Assembly (NCBI GenBank): GCA_946405485.1
Contig: CAMJHJ010000104.1
Coordinates: forward strand, 1-8,272
From: an uncultured Bacteroidales bacterium
GTDB lineage: Bacteria > Bacteroidota > Bacteroidia > Bacteroidales > UBA932
Direction of reading: 5' to 3'
DNA length: 8,272 nucleotides
Positions 1 through 5,912 of the stretch are shown here, piece by piece. Position numbers and translations under genes: made by a program. Each line of letters starts with the position of its first letter. The first letter of the stretch is position 1. A model generated the notes under the pieces. That model was not told the DNA's origin. It saw nothing but the letters and a program-made list of their open reading frames with translations, and did not search any database.

Positions 1-1421
1 CCCAGCGACTTTGTCGCAAACTTTTCCTTATAAGGAGTGTGATTCTTCAAATAGGACCAGTTCCCGAATGCAGCGCGGAATCCCAGGTCGCGGATATACT
101 CGCTCTCTGCAATCTGGTCCCGGCCCAGGCCGGTCTCCCAATCCCAGTCACCACGCAGTTTCGGGATACAAGTGCTGTCACTGAACGGCAAGGCCCAGGG
201 GCACTCCGGGAAGAGGGTGGGATGTCCCGCATCCACGGCATACCACTGGACGGATGTGCCCATCGTGAGCATGTCAGCCTGCTCGGGAGCCCGAGGCTCT
301 CCCGTCTCGGCCCGGCTTTCCCGCCCCATGCGCCAGTCGGCACCGGCCAGATAACCCAGTTCGGCATCGCCGGTGCAATCGGAAAACAAGTTTCCCCGGA
401 TTTCAACCTCATTGCCCGAAGATATGTCCCGGGCGATGACGCAACGGATCCGGGAACCCTTCTTCCGAACGGCGATCACCTGTTGGTTTAAGAAAAGGGT
501 GATATTGGGCTCCGAAAGGATGAGATCCAGTTTCCGCCCGTCATCATAATTCTTGGCGGGACCGGCATTGTGGATTGTCTGTTCGGGGTGCGCCTTCAAC
601 TCTTCGATAATCTTCTTGCTGCGGGGAGAATCCGGATTCTCCCGGGCTTCCGTCCGGTTGTGATACCCGAAGCGTGCGATTTCGTCCATCAGGCTGCCAA
701 GCTTTGGATAGGGTTCCTGGAAGATGCGGCCGGAAAGCCCGACGCGTATTTCTGAAGAATGGTTTCCGCCCAGCACCGGTCTGTCCTGAATCAAGGCGAC
801 TTTGCAGCCCAGACGGGCCGCCGTTATCGCGGCACAGCAGCCGGCGATCCCGCCGCCGACCACGACAAAGTCATAAGACCCTCCTTGGGAGGGACGGCGT
901 TTTCCCGTCATCTTCCGTCGGAAAGCATCGGTTGCAACCGGGGCGGGCGCCTCCAGGGAAGGAGTCAGGAAAAGGGCGTCGCAGCGGCCATCGAACCCGG
1001 TCAGGTCATGAAGGGAAATACGATTCGATCCTTTAGACAGGGAAATAATCCCGCCATCTTGCCAGGCCCATTCAGCAGATTCAGTCCCGAACACGACGTC
1101 TGCCGCCTTCCCGTTGACGAGGACTTGAAAGCGGCCCGGACTTTCCGTCCTGCCCCAACTCCGGGTCCAATCCCGGGTCCGGACCCATAGACGGTACTGC
1201 CCGGGGTGGGAAACCTGGATATCCGTGTATGCGTCGGAGACCGGAACGCCCAGGCCATGGGCCAGCATATAAGGAGAACCCATCTGGGACACGGACCGGT
1301 TGTCATTGACCCATCCGCCACAGCGGTCGAAAGCCTCCGCTTCCAGAAATACCGGCTGGGCCGCCAATGAGAACGAAACGGCGAGCGCAAAGAGGGCAAA
1401 AAGGATTCGCAAGGATTTCAT
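1..1421 (-). CDS. Exported FAD-dependent oxidoreductase with N-terminal carbohydrate-binding-like domain (partial, C-terminus beyond window)
   Basis: The reading frame is open from ATG at 1421 to the window edge: 473 residues visible, no stop. Residues 1-20 look like a Sec signal peptide (K2, R5, hydrophobic core, likely cut after SLA at 20). Residues about 22-165 form a beta-rich module with EAEAF near the start, YRLWVRTRDW in the middle and GRCDALFLTP at its end, the lectin-like N-terminus common in this family. The flavin-binding fold follows: VVVGGGIAGCC at 186-196 gives the GxGxxG dinucleotide motif, then GGNHSSEIRV at 218-227 and DCTGDAELG from 348, typical of the FAD_oxidored (PF12831-like) group. 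Members are usually longer, so some C-terminal sequence is missing. The start overlaps the symporter stop (ATGA), implying co-transcription and coupled translation. Substrate unknown; oxidation of a sugar or polysaccharide is inferred from context only. No twin-arginine motif is seen. Confidence 0.88.
   Translation of the reverse strand, partial: MKSLRILFALFALAVSFSLAAQPVFLEAEAFDRCGGWVNDNRSVSQMGSPYMLAHGLGVPVSDAYTDIQVSHPGQYRLWVRTRDWTRSWGRTESPGRFQVLVNGKAADVVFGTESAEWAWQDGGIISLSKGSNRISLHDLTGFDGRCDALFLTPSLEAPAPVATDAFRRKMTGKRRPSQGGSYDFVVVGGGIAGCCAAITAARLGCKVALIQDRPVLGGNHSSEIRVGLSGRIFQEPYPKLGSLMDEIARFGYHNRTEARENPDSPRSKKIIEELKAHPEQTIHNAGPAKNYDDGRKLDLILSEPNITLFLNQQVIAVRKKGSRIRCVIARDISSGNEVEIRGNLFSDCTGDAELGYLAGADWRMGRESRAETGEPRAPEQADMLTMGTSVQWYAVDAGHPTLFPECPWALPFSDSTCIPKLRGDWDWETGLGRDQIAESEYIRDLGFRAAFGNWSYLKNHTPYKEKFATKSL
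1418..1421 (-). other. ATGA stop/start overlap, symporter to oxidoreductase
   Basis: On the minus strand the symporter ends TGA at 1420-1418 and the oxidoreductase begins ATG at 1421-1419. This 4-nt overlap is the classic arrangement for translational coupling and shows that the two genes share one mRNA. Confidence 0.85.
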
Positions 1422-2824
1422 AGGCCTTTCGGGCTGCGCCCGCGTATTTCAAAAATGGAAAGAAGCAGGAACGGCACCCCTACTCCGGCAACCATCTCCC
1501 AGGTGCGCGCCCCGCCGGGACAGACCCGGGGGAACACGGCGAATTTGAGCAGGAGCAGCAGAGCCAGGGAAAAGAAGGTGGTCACCATCAGCGCATTACC
1601 GGTCTGGCGACGGGAGAAAAGCGACCAGAGGACAGGCATGTACAGCGGCGCACCCGTGAGGGCGGCCAGGCCGATGATGAAGTTGACCAGGCCTCCCATC
1701 CGCGGAATCAGCAGGGCGATCCCGATGATAAGGAGACCGAATACGAGGCTGGAAATGCGGGCGGTCCGCAGCAGGCCGCGGTCCGACGCATCCGGACGGA
1801 CGCGCGCGACAATGTCTTGCGAAAAGACCGACGCCATCGCGTTCAGGATGCTGTTGATCGAACTGAGGGAAGCGAAGACCAGGCCGGCCACCATGACGCC
1901 AAGCAGGCCTCGGGGCAGGATCTGCCGGCACATCAGCAAGAAAGCATTTTCGGTTTCGACGCCGGACAGACCGCCGTTGACCAAGCGGCACACCAGCGCC
2001 GGCAACATCCACAGGATGGGACTGACCGCATACAGGATGGAGAACAGAAAGGCAGCCTTGCGTGCGTCTGCAGGTTGGCGTACCGCACCGTAACGCTGCA
2101 CAAAGGACCAGCCTCCGCCCAGGTACACCAGGTTGTACAGGAAAAACGCCACGATGAACAGCCAGGGGAAACCTTCGCTGACCGGGGACAGGAACCCTTC
2201 GGGCGCATGGGCCAGGAAAGCGTCCAAGCCTCCCGCTTCCCGCAGGGACAGCGGAGCGGCGATGAGGACCACTGCCGTCAGGATGACGAACTGTATCACA
2301 TCTGTCAGGACGACCGACCATAATCCACCGGTCGAGACATATAACATGCACAGCAACCCCAGCAGCACGACACCCAGGCGGGCGTCCACACCCCAGGAGA
2401 AGGACAGGATCCGCGCGACCGGGTATAGGAAAGCGGCGGCGGAAAAGAATGATACGAAGAAGAACAGCAACGTATAGGCCCGCTGGACCCGGACCCCGAA
2501 ACGGTCGGAGAGGTATCCGGCCACCGTCGTCACGCCCATGGACCGCCAACGCGGCGCGATCAGCAGGGCGACGGCCAGTCCGGCCAGACACATGGTCTCT
2601 TGGATCGTGATAGCGACCAAACCGTCCCGGTACGCCACGGCACCCCACGCCACGAAAGTGCCGGCGGAGAAAAAGGAGATGAACAAAGAAAGCCCGCAAG
2701 CCACCCAAGGCAATTTCCCGTCTGCAGATACAAACATACGAACCCCTCCCTTGCGGCCGGCCAGCAACAGCGCGGCAGAAAGGATGATGACGGAAACGGA
2801 AAGGAAAGCTATCAGTTCAGTCAT
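1418..2824 (-). CDS. Sodium:solute symporter (SSS family)
   Basis: This 468-residue inner-membrane protein has about 12-13 hydrophobic segments along its whole length. It fits the SSS/SGLT family, which imports sugars, sialic acid, amino acids or similar small solutes with Na+. Visible marks are SLFISFFSAGTF at 46-57 (first core helix), GGLWSVVLTDVIQF at 166-179 (the family signature region) and AxxSS at A318, S321, S322, matching the spacing of the Na+-site residues in the vSGLT core helix. It is at the short end of the family and has no C-terminal regulatory extension. The ATG at 2824 gives a normal N-terminus beginning directly with a membrane helix; no Shine-Dalgarno sequence precedes it, as usual in Bacteroidota. 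It is the first gene of the minus-strand arm, divergent from the LacI regulator. Import of a mono- or disaccharide released by the neighbouring lyase is inferred; the true substrate cannot be told. Confidence 0.93.
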   Translation of the reverse strand: MTELIAFLSVSVIILSAALLLAGRKGGVRMFVSADGKLPWVACGLSLFISFFSAGTFVAWGAVAYRDGLVAITIQETMCLAGLAVALLIAPRWRSMGVTTVAGYLSDRFGVRVQRAYTLLFFFVSFFSAAAFLYPVARILSFSWGVDARLGVVLLGLLCMLYVSTGGLWSVVLTDVIQFVILTAVVLIAAPLSLREAGGLDAFLAHAPEGFLSPVSEGFPWLFIVAFFLYNLVYLGGGWSFVQRYGAVRQPADARKAAFLFSILYAVSPILWMLPALVCRLVNGGLSGVETENAFLLMCRQILPRGLLGVMVAGLVFASLSSINSILNAMASVFSQDIVARVRPDASDRGLLRTARISSLVFGLLIIGIALLIPRMGGLVNFIIGLAALTGAPLYMPVLWSLFSRRQTGNALMVTTFFSLALLLLLKFAVFPRVCPGGARTWEMVAGVGVPFLLLSIFEIRGRSPKGL

Positions 2825-2845
2825 GAAAAGGAGTGGCGCTTTTTA

Positions 2846-2853
2846 CAAATGTA
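2846..2853 (-). promoter_or_regulatory. Bacteroidota -7 box for the symporter/oxidoreductase arm
   Basis: The minus strand reads TACATTTG, a perfect match to the Bacteroidota -7 consensus TAnnTTTG. It lies 21 nt before the symporter ATG, so the leader would be roughly 15 nt. No TTTG-like -33 element is seen at the usual distance; the sequence there is GC-rich. Confidence 0.6.
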
Positions 2854-2862
2854 GTATTTTCG

Positions 2863-2876
2863 GCGGCAGCAGCCGC
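2863..2876. repeat. Short GC inverted repeat
   Basis: GCGGC (2863-2867) and GCCGC (2872-2876) are perfect inverted copies around a 4-nt centre. The element sits just upstream of the minus-strand -7 box, about where a -33 element would be expected. It could be a second protein-binding site or chance in GC-rich DNA. Confidence 0.3.
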
Positions 2877-2896
2877 ACTTCTTAATTAAATAGAAA

Positions 2897-2910
2897 CGGA
2901 AACGTTTCCG
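2897..2910. promoter_or_regulatory. Putative operator of the adjacent LacI-family regulator
   Basis: cggaaacgtttccg is a perfect 14-bp palindrome with a central CG, the form expected for LacI-family operators, whose hinge-helix leucine inserts at a central CpG. The left arm is preceded by an extra GAAACG (2893-2898), making a GAAACG direct repeat with 2899-2904. The right arm supplies TTTC at 2905-2908, 19 nt before the plus-strand -7 box, where the -33 element should be. A bound repressor would therefore cover the promoter of its own gene. The operator lies about 44 nt upstream of the minus-strand -7 box. Confidence 0.82.
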
Positions 2911-2927
2911 AAAACAAATTATTTTAA

Positions 2928-2935
2928 TATCTTTG
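2928..2935 (+). promoter_or_regulatory. Bacteroidota -7 box for the regulator/lyase arm
   Basis: The plus strand reads TATCTTTG, a perfect TAnnTTTG match, with TTTC at 2905-2908 as a near-consensus -33 element 19 nt upstream. Transcription would begin near 2940, almost at the ATG at 2942, so the regulator mRNA may have little or no leader. Confidence 0.55.
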
Positions 2936-2941
2936 GAGTGT

Positions 2942-3982
2942 ATGGCACGCAGACAAGTCACCATTAAAGATATCGCCAGGGAATTGGGCTTCGCCACTTC
3001 CACGGTTTCACGCGCCTTGAACAACAATTGGGAGGTCAGCCGTGAGACCCGGGATCTCGTTCTCCAAAAAGCCCGAGAGATGAACTACCACCCCAACGCC
3101 CAGGCCCGAGGTTTGGTGACCCAGCACAGCAAGTTGATCGGCATGGTCGTTCCGGAGCTCTTCAGATCGACCTTTTTCGCAAGGGTCGCCCATGGTATTC
3201 AGACAGTCCTGTTGCCTCAAGGGTATCAGTTGATCCTCACGCAGAGCAACGAATCCCCCGAAGAAGAACGCAAACTTCTCCAGATGTTGCGGAGCAACAA
3301 CATGGACGGGATTATCGTCTGCACCGCGACTGACAGCGGATACAACCAGGACCTGTTCGAAGAGTTCGTCCGGGACGGGATCGCCCTCGTATTCATCTCC
3401 CGTGTATGCAATGCCGTCCGAGTCCCCAAAATCGTCGTAAATGATGCCCAGATGGCCTACCATATCGTCGACCACCTTTGTGAAGAAGGATGCCGGCGCA
3501 TCGTCTATCTTGCCGGCCCGGAAGGGATTCCTTCATCCAGGAACAGGGAGAATGGGTATCGACAGGCGTTGGAGGCCCATGGCATCCCGTTTGACGAACG
3601 GCACATCATTCCTTCCGGTCTGTCCGTCCAGGATGGCGTCGAAGCCATGGATAAACTATTAGACGGCGCTTTTCGCCCGGATGGAGTATTCGCCTTCAAC
3701 GACAATGTCGCCTTCGGAGCCATGAGAGTCTTGAAGGAAAAGGGAATCCGCATCCCGGAAGACATAGCCTTGGCCGGTTTTTCTGATTCCCTGGCATCCA
3801 CCCTCGTAGAGCCCGGGCTGACTTCCGTAGCGCAGCCGTTGAACGAGATGGGAACCCAGGCCGCAGCCTGCCTGCTGCGTCAATTGGAGGGATTCGAACC
3901 TGCGGATACGACCATCATGCTCGAAGGGAAACTTGTCATCCGCCAGTCCAGCCTGCATAAACATTCACGCTCAGAAATATGA
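2942..3982 (+). CDS. LacI-family transcriptional regulator
   Basis: This cytoplasmic repressor of 346 residues is normal length for the family. The N-terminal helix-turn-helix is plain: VTIKDIARELG at 6-16 and recognition helix ATSTVSRALNN at 18-28, followed by the hinge region YHPNAQARGL at 49-58 with the leucine that inserts into the operator centre. From about 62 to the C-terminus it has a periplasmic-binding-protein-like sugar-sensing domain, with FNDN at 252-255 and AGFSDS at 278-283. I chose ATG 2942, giving the usual few residues before VTIKDIA; a TTG at 2933 would add only three residues and lies inside the -7 box. It probably represses its own arm through the palindrome at 2897-2910, and perhaps the symporter arm. 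The stop overlaps the lyase start. The inducer is unknown, likely a sugar or sugar acid from the degraded polymer. Confidence 0.95.
   Translation: MARRQVTIKDIARELGFATSTVSRALNNNWEVSRETRDLVLQKAREMNYHPNAQARGLVTQHSKLIGMVVPELFRSTFFARVAHGIQTVLLPQGYQLILTQSNESPEEERKLLQMLRSNNMDGIIVCTATDSGYNQDLFEEFVRDGIALVFISRVCNAVRVPKIVVNDAQMAYHIVDHLCEEGCRRIVYLAGPEGIPSSRNRENGYRQALEAHGIPFDERHIIPSGLSVQDGVEAMDKLLDGAFRPDGVFAFNDNVAFGAMRVLKEKGIRIPEDIALAGFSDSLASTLVEPGLTSVAQPLNEMGTQAAACLLRQLEGFEPADTTIMLEGKLVIRQSSLHKHSRSEI
3979..3982 (+). other. ATGA stop/start overlap, LacI regulator to lyase
   Basis: The lyase ATG (3979-3981) overlaps the regulator stop TGA (3980-3982). Both genes must be on one transcript, so regulator and enzyme are made together. 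The arrangement mirrors the overlap in the divergent arm. Confidence 0.85.
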
Positions 3983-5907
3983 AAAGGATTCTGTTTTCCA
4001 CATTATGCGTACTCCTGCTCGCAGCGGGATCCGCGTCAGCCTATGTGGAGCGCAACATGCTCCGCAACCAGGCAGATGAAGCCAAATTGAAGACGGTTCT
4101 CGTACCGGACCAGAAATGGGTTCCCTTCCCCGCATACAACGACCGTGCGGGCTGGGACAAGGTTATGGGCAGCTGGAAAGAAACCTTCATCGAAAGAGGT
4201 GAGAAGGCCCTCGATTACCGCTGGCAGGTCGTCACGGCCACCGACTACCTCACACACAACCGCGGTCAGTCACAGGGCAAGGCAGACGCCCATATCGGCG
4301 CCAACCTCATGGCCATCATAGACCTGTTCTTTGCGGAGCTGGCGACAGGACAGGGGCGATACATGGACCAGTTGATGGACGGGACCTTCGCCATGTGCGA
4401 GGTCACTTCCTGGGTCCGTTCCCACCATCTGAGCCACCAGAAGAGTCATCGGTACTTCCCCGAATACGATGACAACGCCATCGATCTGGTGGCCGGAGAT
4501 GTCGGCGCCGTCATGGCCTGGGTCTATTACTACTTCCACGAGGAATTCGACAAGATCGAGCCGGAAATCAGCCGCCGCCTCCTGCATGAATTGGACAAGC
4601 GGATCATGACCCCCTACCTCAACGATACCCACTACGGATGGAAGGGAGACCGTTTTGATCCGGAAAAGAACCATCTCAACAACTGGACGCCCTGGTGCAG
4701 CATCAACTGCCTGCAGGTGTTCGCCCTTTGCGAAAAAGACCTTGACCGCTTTGCCAAGGCCGCTTACATGTCGATGGAATCAGTGGACAAGTACCTCAAC
4801 AACATCGAGGGCGACGGCTGCTGCGATGAAGGTCCCACCTACTGGTACCAGGGCCCGGCCAAGAACTTCGAATACCTTGAGTTCCTGAAATGGGTGACAG
4901 GCGGCAAGGTCGATGCCCTCGGCAACCCGATGATCCGGCGGATGGGCGAATACATCACCACCTCCACCATCGGCAACGGATGGGTGGTCAACTTCTCCGA
5001 CGCATCTGCCAAGGGAGCGGACAATGCGCTGATCATCTACAATTACGGCAAGGGCGTGGACAGCCCGCTGATGAAGCATTATGCGGCATACGCGCTCAAG
5101 GGAGGACCGGCTCCGGTCATGCGGGACCGCTTCATCATCCGTATGTTCTATTCCCTCCTGGTCAAGGACGAGCTCGAAAAGGAAACGCCCGAACTGGTCT
5201 TCGAGCCCTACACCTGGTATCCCGAGACCCAGATCTGCTACATGCGGGAGAAGGACGGTTTCTTCGTAGCATCCAAAGGCGGCCACAACGCCCAGAGCCA
5301 CAACCACAACGACATCGGCACGGTCTCCCTCTATTACAAGGCCATTCCCTTCCTCATTGATGCAGGAGTAGGCACTTATATCACCAAGACCTTCAGTTCG
5401 CACCGCTATGAGATCTGGTCCATGCAGGCCAACTACCACAACGTCCCGATGCTCAACGGCATCCCGGAGAAAGAAGGAAGGCAATACGCCAGCCGGCAGG
5501 CGACATTCGACCCGAAGACGATGACCTTCGCGGTCGATTTCGCGGGGACCTATCCGGCAGAAGCCTGTGTAAAGAGCATGCTCCGGAAAGTCTCCCTGAA
5601 GAACGGGAAAGTGACCATCAAGGACAGTTACTCGCTCTCTGAGTCCAGGCAAGCCGCCGATTTCAACTGGCTGACCTGGGGCGACGTGGACATTGAAACG
5701 CCGGGCAAGGTCAGCATCACGGTCCAAGGCGAGACGGTGACGCTCAACTACGACGGGAAGAAACTGGAGCCGGTCCTGGAGACCATCGTCCAAGATGATC
5801 CACCGCTGAAGAGGGTCTGGGGCGACAAGATATACCGCGTCACCCTGCGCGAACGCAAGCCAGCAGTCAAGGGCAACTATACCTTTACCCTGGTTCCAGG
5901 AAAATAG
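3979..5907 (+). CDS. Secreted heparinase II/III-family polysaccharide lyase
   Basis: The protein has 642 residues. A Sec signal peptide with cleavage after ASA at 21 (before Y22) places it in the periplasm or outside; no lipobox. Residues about 30-370 resemble the helical toroid of heparinase II/III-type lyases, with HLNNWTPWCSINC at 232-244 and GDGCCDEGPTYWYQGP at 278-293, the latter including a candidate catalytic tyrosine, Y288. Residues about 400-640 form the beta-sandwich half, with SHNHNDIGTVSLY at 440-452 and the stretch from D461 to H487. By analogy with Pedobacter heparinase II, H441 may match the catalytic H406, and H443, D461 and H487 the metal ligands H408, D425 and H464; this is my alignment by eye. 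Such enzymes cleave uronate-containing polymers by beta-elimination (glycosaminoglycans, alginate and others). The CAZy family and substrate cannot be assigned here. It is coupled to the LacI gene and so is probably induced by its own product. Confidence 0.9.
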   Translation: MKRILFSTLCVLLLAAGSASAYVERNMLRNQADEAKLKTVLVPDQKWVPFPAYNDRAGWDKVMGSWKETFIERGEKALDYRWQVVTATDYLTHNRGQSQGKADAHIGANLMAIIDLFFAELATGQGRYMDQLMDGTFAMCEVTSWVRSHHLSHQKSHRYFPEYDDNAIDLVAGDVGAVMAWVYYYFHEEFDKIEPEISRRLLHELDKRIMTPYLNDTHYGWKGDRFDPEKNHLNNWTPWCSINCLQVFALCEKDLDRFAKAAYMSMESVDKYLNNIEGDGCCDEGPTYWYQGPAKNFEYLEFLKWVTGGKVDALGNPMIRRMGEYITTSTIGNGWVVNFSDASAKGADNALIIYNYGKGVDSPLMKHYAAYALKGGPAPVMRDRFIIRMFYSLLVKDELEKETPELVFEPYTWYPETQICYMREKDGFFVASKGGHNAQSHNHNDIGTVSLYYKAIPFLIDAGVGTYITKTFSSHRYEIWSMQANYHNVPMLNGIPEKEGRQYASRQATFDPKTMTFAVDFAGTYPAEACVKSMLRKVSLKNGKVTIKDSYSLSESRQAADFNWLTWGDVDIETPGKVSITVQGETVTLNYDGKKLEPVLETIVQDDPPLKRVWGDKIYRVTLRERKPAVKGNYTFTLVPGK

Positions 5908-5912
5908 TCTCT
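5908..5912. other. 5-nt convergent junction
   Basis: Only five bases separate the lyase stop (TAG 5905-5907) from the beta-helix stop on the other strand (TAA, 5915-5913). There is no space for terminators between the genes, so any termination signal must lie within the opposing gene and the two transcripts probably overlap at their 3' ends. Confidence 0.8.

Larger units (their letters stand above)
2825..2941. promoter_or_regulatory. Divergent intergenic control region
   Basis: This 117-nt gap separates the symporter start (minus) from the LacI-family start (plus). Its right half (about 2877-2935) is distinctly AT-rich compared with the GC-rich genes on either side. It holds one palindromic operator, one -7 promoter box on each strand, a TTAATTAA palindrome at 2882-2889 and a short GC inverted repeat at 2863-2876. 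It very likely drives both two-gene arms. Confidence 0.85.

Noticed and set aside
1140..1190. Repeat-like CCGGGTCC sequence in the oxidoreductase gene
   Set aside because: It is explained by codons for the W-V-R-T-R-D-W-T-R stretch, which looks like a normal part of the N-terminal domain.
1..1421. Possible frameshift in the oxidoreductase, since only short minus-strand frames are closed there
   Set aside because: Translating by hand from ATG 1421 gives one continuous frame with ordered family motifs to the window edge; the gene is just cut by the edge.
1596..2708. 370-codon open frame on the minus strand, in another frame of the symporter
   Set aside because: The product is rich in Arg, Pro and Gly without hydrophobic pattern or motifs; the symporter frame explains the DNA.
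2791..2800. Second operator half-site cggaaacgga inside the symporter start
   Set aside because: It matches only one arm of the palindrome, with no inverted partner; likely chance in purine-rich coding DNA.
2821..3027. 68-codon minus-strand frame crossing the intergenic region
   Set aside because: It overlaps the LacI start, the operator and both promoter boxes, and its product is low-complexity and basic; chance frame.
4780..5793. 337-codon open frame antisense to the lyase
   Set aside because: It lies wholly inside the well-supported lyase gene. The translation has no recognisable domain and looks like a GC-rich shadow frame.
5889..5900. CCTGG-TT-CCAGG inverted repeat at the lyase 3' end as a terminator
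   Set aside because: The stem is only 5 bp with a 2-nt loop and is followed by A's, not T's, on the plus strand; no T-run follows on the minus strand either.
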